From assembly GCA_007449985.2 (NCBI GenBank), contig VIIQ02000026.1, forward strand, positions 186,001 through 250,000: a stretch of 64,000 nt of DNA, read 5' to 3'. Shown in pieces: positions 11,801 through 30,556 of this stretch. The stretch's first letter is position 1; each line of letters starts with the position of its first letter. The position numbers and the translations under genes were made by a program. This DNA is from Desmodesmus armatus. Its lineage: Eukaryota > Chlorophyta > Chlorophyceae > Sphaeropleales > Scenedesmaceae. The notes under the pieces were generated by a model. That model saw only the letters and a program-made list of their open reading frames with translations, was not told where the DNA came from and searched no databases.

Positions 11801-14635
11801 GGGATGTGCCTCAGGTGTTGGAGTTCATCATCGCCCGGTTGACCTCTTGGGGTTCGCTGATGGGGCTGTTCCCTGAGGGCCTGCCGCCCATACAGAACCC
11901 AGCCCAGCCAGGGTGCATAGAGGCATGGCAGGGGCGGCCGGTGGTGGGGCCACCTGCTGGTGTACCCTGGGCGGCCCAGGGGGCTGCTTAGGGGGCTGGG
12001 CCTCACACGACACTCCAGCATATGCTTCAGGTGGGCGACTGGCAGGAACTCTGGCAGATTGTGGTGCAGCATTGCCCGCTGTACAGCACAAATGGTCACA
12101 GTATCACCATGTTGTCACTCGTGATCCATCTCGAATGTAGGCATGATTGAGTTTGGGTCTTGATTTCATGTGCCTGTTGTGCAGGTCTGCCCTGCAGACG
12201 TCCATGTCAGTGGCTCAGAACCACAGGGCAGCAGTGAATGCGTGGGCCAGCAGCAGCGCAGGCGGCAGCAGTGCTCGCCAGGTGCCGCTGGGTCAGACCT
12301 ACTACGCAGACCCCCTCAACCTGTCACCCCTGTCACACATGCCATACCTGTTTGTGGCGTATGCGCGGCGCATGCTGGCTGACAGCGGCAGCGAGGCAGG
12401 CATGGAGGTGCGCGGCTGTGCTGGTGTTGCTCTGTCAGGCTGCCCACCATGCTGGCAGCAAATTTCAGCTTGATGCAGTGCATGTCAACTGTTTCTTGCG
12501 TTGGCGGCTCCCTTCTATCCCAAGTGTCATCTGCCGCCATTTGCCTGCAGCAAGCGCTCACCATACGGCCATGGCTTGCAAAATGTTGTGACTTGCAGCT
12601 CATAAGCGCCTGGTCAAACACACCATCACAGACAATAGTTGCTGATGCGTGGATGTAATGCTGTGCCAATTCGCAACCTGTGTCTGTATGCAGGGCCCGG
12701 TAAGGTTGCAGCTGGCAGGTGGTGGCAACAGCACCCCTCTGGGTGGGGGCCTCGAGTCACTGCCAGGGGACTGCAGTGATGACGACCTGGTCAGCAGGGG
12801 CACACTGGCTGAGGTGACTGTGGTGCTGCGCTGGGAGCGCCTGGTGGGGCGATTGGCGGCAGCAGCTGCACAGCGCAAGACCCTGCTGCTGCTGCAGTGG
12901 CTGCAGCTGCACTTGGCCTTCACTGAGGGCTGCAGCAGCAGGGCAACCTGGCTGTCTCAAAAGGTGGGTGGGACGTGACAGCCGCATGTGGAATATCTTC
13001 AATGTGTGCAAGGGTTCCACCCATGGGTGGTTAAGTGCACGCTAGACCTGAAGCTAGCTGAGCATTTGTTTACTGGTGGCCGCAGGCAGACAGCCAGGTA
13101 TTTCACCCGACCCTGGGTTGCCGTGTGTTGCCACAACAATTATCAAGAATTGTTTCTGGTGTAAGGCGGGCAGCTGCCTTGATCGCATCAAGGTGTGCTG
13201 TACTTTTCAGGGTCTGGCACTGCTGTGGCCTTGGCAGCATGTCTCAATAGCAGTGATGCCTGACTCGTGTTGCATGCCCGTGTTTCTTGGTCTATTTCCG
13301 CAGGCCCTGACCGCCTGCCAGCCTGGTGCAGGTGGTGTGTTGCCAGAGGCCATGACCTTCAGGGCAGCCACACAGCAGCTGGTGGCCTACCTGCTCACAC
13401 TGCACCTGCCACACACACGCACCTGCCTGGCAGCGGGCCCACAGACAGGCAGCCAACAAACAGGCAGTGGCGGCAGTGGCAGCAGCAGCAGGCATGTGCC
13501 AGGTGCCAAGGCAGGGCCCGACAGCATGGAGGATTTCCTGTGGTGGGCTGAGGGCCATAGCAGCAGCAGGCACGGCAGCAGGAGCAGTGTCATGCTGGAC
13601 AGTGCTGTGGGAGTGCTGCACGAGCTGCTGGGCTGGCGCAGCACGAGGACCAGCTGCTGACGGGGACAGACTGGGCAGCAGGGGCTGTGATGGAGGTCGT
13701 GAGAGAGGTGCGCAGGGGGGGGGGGGTCATTAGCAAGGAGGGCAGTGGGCTGTGATGTTTCTGAAACATCACAACCTCAGGGTGGTGAGGGACGGGGACC
13801 GCTACTAGTGCCGCACCTAGACAGCAGGCATACCACTTTGGTGCTTTGAAGAAGGTACTGTGGCATGCAGTTCGCTCAAACTACAGCAATGCATCATGAT
13901 AGGTTGCCACCCAGTGTTGCACTCAGTGTGGGGCTGTGTGCAGCCACCACTGCCTCGGAAGATAGCCACTAGCGATGGCTGCCTAGGTCTTTTGCGGTGC
14001 CTGTGCTGCCACTGCTTGTACCTGCAGGTGCCCCAGGGCTGCCTGCAGCCGCTGCTGCGGGCCATGTTCCTGCGCTTCATCTGCCTCATGACAGCCAGTG
14101 ACAGCAAGGCGCACCACACAGCGGCAGGCAGCGTGGGCGGCAGTCAGGCCAGCGCAGCCGCGGTGCTTGCATACCGCTACGGCAGTGTGCTGCTGGAGCT
14201 GCTGGGTGGGGTGCTGGGCTGTGCTGCGCACCTGCACCAGGGGTTCAGTGTGGAGGTGCAACACCTGATGGCTGTGCCGCAGGTAAAACTGCTGCTGTGT
14301 CGGCACTTGAGCCGGGGTTTTGAGGGGGTATCTTTGGGAGGGGGAAGCATTGGCGTACTATACAGCAGTGCATTGACGCTGCATGGCCGAGCACGATGCA
14401 TCAAGGCAATGGCTGAGCGAAGTGTGGCTGTGCTGTTGCTGTCTGGGTGCAGGTTGAGGCCAGGTTGGCCGCAGCGGCTGCCAGCTGCCATAGCAGTGTG
14501 CTCGGCCAGCTCAACCAGCAGCTGTTGGGACGTGTGCTGACTGCAGTTGGGGTCGCTACCGAATGGAGTGGAGGTGATGAGTTGCGGCACAGGGCTGCCG
14601 CTGTGATACAGCTGCGCCCAGTGGGGTTGTCATGA
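8831..14635 (+). CDS. conserved uncharacterised protein, C12orf56-like
   Basis: Function is unknown. The start is the ATG at 8831 (MEFTKCQGCQLLTSIP). The first exon (to 9094) contains FEVAAVLDSF and FVYVVVTDWSVLVVSIP. This layout is like the N-terminal domain of animal C12orf56 as I remember it (a phrase like YVVLTDHSVYL); the match is from memory and weak. A Gln/Ser/His-rich region follows (9300-9800 and 10160-11030), with CAG runs in which the true frame is hard to fix. Structured exons then recur: about 9790-9930 (MTVERCSRLWFHLHQAW), 11273-11473 (VFWELSDVLLAPCSLFDAGD), 11685-11990 (VLRMLGWDVPQVLEFIIARL), 12185-12409 (LSPLSHMPYLFVAYARRM), 12694-12963 (LLLLQWLQLHLAF), 13303-13660, 14029-14282 (YRYGSVLLELLGGVLGCAAH) and 14452-14635. 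It ends with TGA at 14633. The later exons look alpha-helical. The joins inside the repeat-rich part, and after 13620, are not resolved. Confidence 0.6.
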
Positions 14636-14659
14636 AGGTGCAGAACTGACTGATGCGGC

Positions 14660-14664
14660 TGTAA
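14660..14664 (+). terminator. candidate TGTAA poly(A) signal of the C12orf56-like gene
   Basis: TGTAA, the usual chlorophyte polyadenylation signal, occurs about 25 bases after the stop at 14635. The pentamer is short, so a chance match is possible. Confidence 0.35.
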
Positions 14665-15206
14665 GCAGCAGAAGAAGCCACCAGCACGACATTTTGAAGC
14701 GTTGCTATGATCCCTGCACTCAAGCTGTGCCCAGCAGTCTGGATCTCTGCATGGATCAGGTCAGCATACTGCACCAACATACTGCGCAAGGCCAGCATGA
14801 AACGTACCAATATGATATGTACGTAGTTTTGCGGCAATTGTATCACCGTCTGGTTACCTGTCTGAGGAGCGCGCGAAGGTGTTACAATCAAGTTCAAATA
14901 AGCTCCTGCTACACTCCTCGCCAGGGCACAACAGTCACCAAGCCTTGTTCTGTACCGATTTCAACATCAAATCCAGCTTCATATCGCCAGGCTGTGTCCG
15001 TGTCGCAATTCAAACCTGCCGATACCCTCACCAGAGCATACTGCCTTCTGATTTCAGCGCACCTGGTGCTACATACACTGTGTCTTATCTTTGACCAGCG
15101 TGCCGCGTGCGACGGGCTACATCAGCTTCAGGAAAGCAGCAGCAGAGACTGTGATCAAGCAGCAGAAGTCCAACCTTTCAGTGCCTTCAGGTCTTGACAC
15201 TTCAGG
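14665..15206. other. intergenic region upstream of MCM4
   Basis: About 540 bases between the C12orf56-like gene and the MCM4 ATG, less CAG-rich than its surroundings. It should include the MCM4 promoter and 5' UTR. No frame or RNA structure stands out. Confidence 0.4.
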
Positions 15207-23492
<8,286 letters not shown>

Positions 23493-23573
23493 GGGATTGG
23501 CTGAGCAGGTTGTGCATGGTTTGAGGTCTTGGCTGACAGAAGAGAGGTGTTGAAAAGTGTCTGGGCTCTGATC

Positions 23574-23578
23574 TGTAA
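23574..23578 (+). terminator. candidate TGTAA poly(A) signal of MCM4
   Basis: TGTAA lies about 80 bases downstream of the MCM4 stop codon, a normal distance for a chlorophyte 3' UTR end. Evidence is the pentamer and its position only. Confidence 0.35.
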
Positions 23579-24351
23579 GAAAGGTTGGAGCTACAGCTCA
23601 TGGTCACTTGTGATTATCTTGTGCCCTGGACCATGAAGATCAGGTTGCCATGTAGCTTCCAGCAGCGCTTGGCACGTTGAATTAGTGTTGGAGTTTGCAA
23701 CGTCCGTGCTGAAGATGAACCTGGTGCTTGGCATTGGAAAACAGCACATGTGCTTTTTGGCATCTTCATCATGAAAGCTTCTGCTGTGTCAGGTTGCATG
23801 CCTTCAATAGTATGATACCAATCAACGTTGGCAACTGAGACGGGTGCATTACAAGGTTTGCAGGTCCCGCACTCAGGCTCAAGTCAGCTGCAACTTCATC
23901 CTTCATCAAAGTGGAATTCATAGAGATCATCACAAACATGACAAGCCCGGCTGGCTGTGACAATTGAGCAGACCCCAGTGCGAGCAAGCACTGTCATAGC
24001 TGCTCTCCCTAACTTGGGTTTTGGTTGCTGCTGTAGACCATCCCAGCCAGTCACTGGCTAGACGGTCTCTCCCAAGTGGTGTCAGCCTGGCACAACCATG
24101 TTGCTGTCATGGTGGCACTCCTAAAAACAAGCGGTTTAGTAACCAAACATGTTGCTGTCATGGTGGCACTCCTATCCAAGCACACGCAATGATGCCTAAC
24201 AATGCATTCATTTATGCCTTACAACACATGCTGACTGCCTGCCCGAAGGGCTGCTTCAAACGGCAGCTGCAGCTGCGCAAGTCCAGCAGCCGCTCTGCTG
24301 TACAGGCCTGCCCAAGACCATATAGGCAGCTCTCTCAGATTGGCCATAAAA
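23579..24351. other. convergent intergenic region between MCM4 (+) and secreted paralogue A (-)
   Basis: Both neighbours end here, so the stretch should be 3' UTR and spacer. It contains a 27-nt direct repeat (24097-24123 and 24148-24174) and TTACA at about 24217, a reverse-strand TGTAA that could serve paralogue A. No gene is seen. Confidence 0.45.
24097..24174. repeat. 27-nt direct repeat, two copies 51 nt apart
   Basis: The sequence beginning CATGTTGCTGTCATGGTGG and ending ACTCCTA occurs exactly at 24097-24123 and again at 24148-24174. It lies in the 3' spacer between two convergent genes. No coding role is apparent. Confidence 0.85.
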
Positions 24352-26503
24352 TCATGTTGAGGAGCCTTGCGCTGCGCCTTCTGTTGGGCTGGCTGCTGGG
24401 CCTGCTGTTGGGCTGGCTGCTGTGCCCGCTGCTGTTGACCCCATCAAGCCTGCCACCAGCCCTGCTGAGGACCCTCCTGCCAGGCCTCCATTTGCAAGGC
24501 TGCCGAAGGAGCTCAACATAGACAGCAGGTTGGCTGCACTTGGTGCACCTGTTGTCGTGCCAGTAGCGGAGGCAGGAGCGCCGCCAGCAAGTGATGCAAG
24601 CGAGGACAGCATGTCGAGTGCGCCTGCGCCGCCTGTGCCAGCGAGGCCAGCCGTGGCAGTGGCGGTTGCGCGACGTAGGGGGCCATCGTTGTCAAGAACG
24701 TCTTCATGCCAGCCACCAAGCCTGTGGGGTCTGATGCGCTTGGCACCAGGTCCAGGAGCTTTTGAAGGGCTTCCACTGTGGAGGCTGCAGTCATGGGGCT
24801 GTCCTGCATGCCCCTCACGACTGCAGCATGTTGGGACGCAGCAGCGCAGCAGTGCAGCACATTTGTCACCTATCAGAAAAACCCATGACCGGTTTGGCTG
24901 GGTATTGCAGGGGCCTGCATGCTGCAGGAGGGGCCATGCTGAGTCACCACGGCCGCTGTGCTGCCAGCAGCAGCATCTAACCGTATGCATGCTGCAGGTC
25001 ATGCCCATACTTATGAAGGCACAAGTGTGTCACAGGCAGGCAGGCACTGCCTGCCTGTGACACACTTGTCGGCTCCAGCCGCTCGATCGTTGCTGCGAGC
25101 ACTCACTTGTCAGCAACTCAAATGCAGTTGCTGCATCAAGCTTGGTGGGGATCTGGAACGGAGAAGCACTGGACGTGAACAACTGATAGAGCATATTTAA
25201 GTCGGCCATGGGGTTGCCAGTCAGCTGGATAACAGTGTTGCCATTTGTTGCTGACGCTGTGGAGGAAGCTGGGATGCTGGTGCTGGCGGCAGCAGGTTGG
25301 CTGTTGCATGGCGATGATGGGCACTCGGACAGCTCCTTGATCTGCCATGTGACAGTCTTGACGAGCTGGGGGACACTTGTGCTGGAGCTGAGCATTGTCA
25401 CCTTGACAGAACCTGCAGGAAATTGTGCCAACAGTGTTGCGCGAGCCTGTTCTGGTTGCTGCGCTGACTATATAGAAGGGGTGTCCTGTCTGCATGCGCA
25501 CAGCTGCTGTCCTGCATGTCAGTTGATCATTGAGCCCACAGCATTGCCAGGAAGCAGCTGCCCTCTGGGGATCTCCATGCATACAACGCTGTCACAGTAA
25601 ACAGTTGCGGGTATACTGGGCAGGCGCACACTCTCAGGTTTAACGGCTCGTGCTGAAGCTTTGCGCACCTGTGGCAGTACAGCCCAAGTATAGCTTTTCA
25701 TGGCCTGTCGTGCTGGCAGCTGTCCTTGTCACGCGGTTGACACTGCACATGTCAGCACCAAATAGGCATCATGGTGCGGCACCAAACATGACATGGGGCA
25801 GCTGTTCCAGGTCTATATCTCGACTAAAGAGAGAAGCAGTGCGCATGATGTGCTGAGGCTGACACGTTTGACTGGTAGGACTTGCGCATCGTGCCTGGCA
25901 TGCAGATGCACCTTGCAATTTCATTCAAGTTGAGGATATCGAGCAGCAGGCAGATCAGGCTGACAGTACACGACACTGTCTGCTGGCAGCAGCTGCAGTT
26001 CTGCTTTCGGTCATCCTCTGCCCCTGCCCAGTGCTGTCACCCCACCAGTTTGTTTCTGGGTCTTGAAAGGCTCCCTTGGTGCTAACCAGCTGGTACGTGC
26101 GGGCTTGAGGGAAGTTCAGCTGCACAGGCAGTCAAAAAATAACACTGCAACTGAAGGCCGGCTATTCAATGTCTGTGCTGTGCCCAGCTGTCTGGCAGAG
26201 GTGTGCCCAACCTGGTGCCAAGGCCCACACTTACAGATATGCTATAGGTTGTTCCAGGACACAGGCTGTGCACTGCTGTGTTGTTCTTGACAAACACAAC
26301 TTTTGATGCCGACCTGCAACCAAGTTGAACACTTGTCAGCAACAGCAAGGCGCCTTGCTGCACACAAAAGCAGCAACACACCACTGCACTCACACGTCTT
26401 CAGCCACTGCTGGCACATCCAAACACTCGCTCGGCAAAGCTGATGCCACAGGAATCCTGGCACACAGCGACAAAAGGCCAAGCAGCAGCAAGATGCCCTT
26501 CAT
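24352..26503 (-). CDS. secreted Cys-containing protein, paralogue A of a tandem pair (unrecognised family)
   Basis: I do not recognise this family. Six exons on the minus strand: 26503-26394, 26313-26235, 26119-26046, 25742-25669, 25412-25107 and about 24807-24352. Exon 1 encodes a signal peptide (MKGILLLLGLLSLCARIPVA) followed by SECLDVPA, so the protein should enter the secretory pathway. Later landmarks are SASKVVFVKNN, SLCPGTTYSI, FPQARTYQLVSTKGAFQ, a Cys codon split by the third intron, LGCTATGSVKV, and the pair ECPSSPC. The C-terminus is rich in Ala, Ser, Gly, Leu and Met, with no membrane anchor seen. Paralogue B (28220-30556) has the same phases at every intron. In the last exon, the segment matching B (VEALQKLLDLVP, GMKTFL) lies in a different frame from the rest of the exon. 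Cell-wall or extracellular matrix function is only a guess. Confidence 0.7.
25021..25069. repeat. 22-bp perfect inverted repeat in an intron of paralogue A
   Basis: Positions 25021-25042 (starting ACAAGTGTGTCACAGG) are the exact reverse complement of 25048-25069, with a 5-nt loop. The transcript would form a strong hairpin. It lies in the last intron of the secreted paralogue A gene, between exons 5 and 6. Confidence 0.9.
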
Positions 26504-26710
26504 TCCGTCTTGACAGCGGCAAGCAGATGATTGTTGCGTTTCTGAAAGGCGGTGGACTTGCGTGGTGACAAAAGCTTCTCGTGTGGTAGCTTGTTTGTAG
26601 CTGGATATTCTGTGTGGAAGCTGGAAATTCAAACCGCTTCAGCGGTTGGTTGACGTGATCTTGCGTAACGGAGAGTTGCAAAGCAGTATTCAACGCTATC
26701 TACAGTTAAA

Positions 26711-27910
26711 ATGCTACGATTACATCGTTATTCATTGTTGCTCAGGGGGGACGGCGCAACGCAGTCACCAGGGGTGCCTGGCCAGTACTGAAACTGCACG
26801 AGCCCTGGTGTGTTTGGTGGTGCTTGCAGCACCTTCATCTGGATATGGCAGACATGCACCAAGTTTCCAGCCTGTGTTTGGCACTCGGTGTTTGTAGCCA
26901 AAATTGCTTCATTGTCTGCAGACTGCTGCAGTCCCATGCCACAGCCAGGCAAGCAAACTGGCAGCTGTGGTTGCATTCACATCTCTTTGGCCACACATTG
27001 GGCTAGCAACTGACTGCTGTGTGTTGCCTGCTCCCCCCTCAGGGACGAGGACCTGCCCCGCCGCATCAACGAGAAGGCTGATGCCAAGACCAAGGCACAG
27101 CTGGCCATTGCTGAGGCTGAGGCCACGACAGACGGCAGCAAGTCCGCCATCCAGCGCGCCATTGAGATCCAGGTAGGCCAAATGGACCATGTGGTGATGC
27201 ATCACATGCAGACTGGAATATTACTGTCCGGCCTGTTCCATCCCCACTGCATACTTTGTTGGAAACCATTCCCAAATCTGGCCTAGACTGCTGATGCTGT
27301 TCCACATGCCGTACTCAAGCAGGCTGTGCTGGCGTACAATGTGTGCTAGCAGCGCTGCAGGCAATGCAACACAGACAGCAAGCACAGCAGGCCCTGATGC
27401 GGTACAGCAATCTCATCGTGACATCTCTTGGCTCTTGCTCTTGCTTGTATTCCGCTGATCTTGCACTACCATGCTTACACGCTGCTGTGCTGCGCCTTTG
27501 CCTTTCATCCATGTGCCACCATAGCATTTTTTTCTGTGCATGAAATGTCATGCTGGTTGAGCGCAAGGACTGTGGCACCGCTAGCAGTAAAGTTGCAGAA
27601 TGCATGCAGATTGGTTAGTAACGCAGCAATTGCAGTTGTTAGCACTTGCAGGTGTTATAACTGTTGGTGCTGTTGACAGCTGTGGTTCTGCTGGTGAGGT
27701 TTTGGTTGGCTGGTGGCTCTTGTGCTGGGTCGTGGTGCTGTTGCCACGCTTCCCTGAGAACAACACTTGACAAATTGTGCTCTTTGTAACTGCCAGCCTG
27801 GTGTGTCTTGTTGGTTTATCGATATTTAGCAACATGCTGTGTTCAATTTTCAGCCTGGTGAACCCGACTTGCAGGCCACTGCCGCACTGAAAGTGTTACA
27901 ACCAAGCTGA
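26711..27910 (+). CDS. small three-exon gene, predicted 86-residue protein of unknown function
   Basis: Proposed exons are 26711-26784, 27043-27172 and 27854-27910. The middle exon is the best supported: it follows a pyrimidine-rich acceptor (CTCCCCCCTCAG), ends in CAG|GTAGG, and encodes a strongly charged helix (DEDLPRRINEKADAKTKAQ, AIAEAEATT, SAIQRAIEIQ). The last exon follows TTTTCAG and continues in phase (PGEPDLQATAALKVLQPS) to a TGA. The first exon (MLRLHRYSLLLRGDGATQ...) joins in the right phase through the donor CCA|GTACTG and has a basic, Ser-rich start that might be an organelle target signal. Its start lies about 200 bases from the start of paralogue A on the other strand, so the two would share a promoter region. 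I know no homologue. The first exon is the weakest part. Confidence 0.4.
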
Positions 27911-28219
27911 TGCCACACAGACAACAGCCTCTGGCTCACAGGCAAGTTGCTGGTGACACAGAACAACCATGATGCATGCACTCAAAATGAAGCTCCACTG
28001 GACTGGCAGTGTGAAGCAGCAGTGCTTGCAAGCAATCTTATGAAGCTGCAGACGCATTGGAAATAAATGCTCCAAGAACACAAGATTTGGGTTCATAAAC
28101 AAGTGCTGCTGCTCCTGCTGGGCAGCTTTTATTCTGATCTGATGAATTTAGAGGACCCCAGCCACAGCACAACCCTGCATGACGGGCACCCAGGTAACCG
28201 CTGCAGCTCGTGAACGGTC
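27911..28219. other. spacer between the small gene and the 3' end of paralogue B
   Basis: About 300 bases where a plus-strand and a minus-strand gene converge. A TTACA at about 27895, just inside the small gene's last exon, could act as the minus-strand TGTAA for paralogue B. Nothing else is seen. Confidence 0.35.
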
Positions 28220-30556
28220 TCATGGCGTGGTGGTGTCTGCAGCAGTGTCTTCTGTGGGTGTGTCTTCTGTGGGTGCGTCTGTGGTGGTGTCTGTGGTGGT
28301 GCTGTCAGGTGCTGTGGTGGTGGTGTCAGGTTCTGGTGTGGTTGTCTCAGCTGTTGGTGTGGTGTCATCAGGTGCTGTGGTGGTGGCGTCATGTGCTGGT
28401 GTGGTTGTCTCAGCTGGTGGTGTGGTGGTCGCTGGGCCGCTTTCAGAGCCTGCAGGTGGGGCGTTGGGGGTGGGCTCGCCGGCGGCGACACCAGGTGCTG
28501 GTGTGGTTGTCTCAGCTGGTGGTGTGGTGGTCGCTGGGCCGCTTTCAGAGCCTGCAGGTGGGGCGTTGGGGGTAGGCTCGCCGGCGGCGACACCAGGAGC
28601 ACCGATGACGCCGGCGGCGACACCAGGAGCACCGATGACAGGTGTGGCACCCATCATTGGCAGCAGGCTCATCAAGCTGGACATGCTGTTCATCATCTTC
28701 AGCATGGGGAGCGCGGCTGCCAGGGGGTTGGCGTTGCCGGTGGCGGCAATGCCTGCCATGCCAGCCATGGCGCTGACAACGTCAAGGACATTTTTAGACA
28801 TCTGCTGTTGGATGGTGTCGGTGGCTGCTCCGGTGGGCAGGAAGGTGGTGACGACATTCAGGAAGTTCTTCATGCCTCCGACAAAGGCGTTGTTCTCAGT
28901 GGCTGGCACCATGTTGAGCAGTCCTTGGATTGTCTTGATCGCACCAACAGCCTGGACGCTGTTCGTGTTCATGGTGGACAGTCCTGCAGAGGCAAAACAG
29001 ACACGGGTAAGCATCTCATTGGGTCACACGCACACCGCAAGCTGGCTGTCACGCAGTCCTGCAGATCTGCAGGAGAGGTGCTTCATGCACACAGCATGCA
29101 GTCCTGCAGGGATGTGGCCACAAGCTGCAACGACTGTGCCAGGCGGGGCAGCTGCTGACAAAGGGACTAAAGCAACCATCCTGCTGATGGTGCAGTCTGC
29201 ACAGTACAGTGCTTGCTTGAAGCTGGGGCGCTCGCAGGGTGGTGCGCTGAGTCTGCATGCTCACCTGAGATGACGGTCATGGCTGTGTTGGCGTTGAGCA
29301 CCAGACCCAGCGGGGTGTTGGCCACACCAGAGGTGCCATACATCATTGAGAACACGCTCATCATGTCCACCATGGGGTTGCCTGTCATGTTGGGCATGCC
29401 GGCGTTGGCATTGGCCTGTGCAGGCGCAGGCGAGCTTGCAGGTGTGGGAGCGGCAGCTTGGAAGCAGGGGGAGTCGGGGCAGTCCTTGAGGGCCTTGATG
29501 GGCTTGCTGACGGTTTTGAGCAGCATTCCTGTATCACCAGCTCCCTTGCTGAGGACGGACACCTTCACAGAACCTGCATGCACAGCAACGAGTGACAGTG
29601 GTTGCTTGTGCTGGGGTTTGCACTTTGTGTGCTGAGCAGATTTCTGCCATGCAATCTGCCACACAACGCCTGATGGTCATGCGCCACTGGTGGCATCAAT
29701 GCTCCCCTGTCACATGTGATCATCACATGTGCGGTCACAAGTTGCAGCATAGCTGCATGATTGTCCAGCACAACCTACCTGTGGCAGCACAGCCCAGGTG
29801 GAGCTTCAGGTTGGTCACAGACTTGACAGCTGTCGTTCCAGCAACCTGGTTGGTGCTGCAGGGCGGCAAGCAAACATGTGGGCAAGCAGGCATCTTGAGT
29901 GAACATGCCAGGAAGGCACGTGCCACAGTGACTGCACCTAGCAGCAATGCAGTAAGGCCCCTTGTCTACTTAGGCAACAGCAACGCATGCATCATGAGGT
30001 AGTGGACCTGGAGACCACCCACCATGTGCCAGTCGCTCCTTGGAAGGCACCCTTGGTGGATACGACTTGCCATGTCCTAGCTGTTGGGAAGGTCAGCTGC
30101 GAGGGAGGGCCAGCACACAGCAGCAAGAGCAGGCAGTATCATCAGGGACCAGACTTCGCAGAGGGTACCCTGAGCATGCCTCCAACGATGGTTGCAGTTT
30201 CTGGGAGTACATGACAATACGAGGCGAGGGGTGCTGCTGCCGTATGCAGGACAGCTAGCACAGCAGCAACCACTCACAGCAACAGTGAAGGTCCATCCAG
30301 GACAGACAGCATCCCTGACGGTGTTGGCCTTGACAAACTGCACAGACGAGGCCGACCTGCAGGGCAAAACCGATAGTGATCAGGCGTCGGGTGCTGCTGC
30401 TGTTGCCCCTCTCGTAACCGAGCAGCTGCTGTTGACTCACGTATCGGAACTCGCTGCGGGCACGTTGAGACACGCTGAGCTGTTGGCCAGCGTGTGTGAT
30501 GCTCCAGCCAGCAGCAGGACCGCCAAGAGCGTAGCCGAGGAGCGAGCAGGAGCCAT
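28220..30556 (-). CDS. secreted Cys-containing protein with Thr/Pro-rich tail, paralogue B of a tandem pair
   Basis: Six minus-strand exons: 30556-30441, 30356-30278, 30096-30023, 29855-29779, 29573-29265 and about 28986-28220. Exon 1 gives a signal peptide (MAPARSSATLLAVLLLAGAS) and SACLNVPA. The body has SASSVQFVKAN, AVCPGWTFTV, FPTARTWQVVSTKGAFQ, a split Cys codon, LGCAATGSVKV and DCPDSPC, each matching paralogue A. Six cysteines align in the pair. A Met/Ala-rich helical segment follows (MKNFLNVVTTFLP, MLKMMNSMSSLMSLLPMMGA). The C-terminus is a mucin- or wall-protein-like tail of Thr, Pro, Ala, Glu and Asp (TTTPPAETTTPAP repeats) ending DTAADTTTP. Thr/Pro tails of this kind are often O-glycosylated. 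It contains a 34-residue tandem repeat. The location should be extracellular or cell wall; the function is unknown. Confidence 0.75.
28395..28598 (-). repeat. 102-bp tandem repeat in the coding tail of paralogue B
   Basis: Two nearly identical 102-bp units (28395-28496 and 28497-28598) encode two 34-residue copies containing GEPTPNAPPAGSESGPATTT and PPAETTTPA. The length is a multiple of three, so copies keep the frame. Next to them a 30-bp unit encoding APGVAAGVIG is also doubled (about 28579-28640). Confidence 0.9.

Noticed and set aside
28179..29273. 364-codon plus-strand open frame rich in Val and Ser
   Set aside because: It is the antisense shadow of the Thr/Pro tail and helical part of secreted paralogue B, whose exon structure and signal peptide are well supported.
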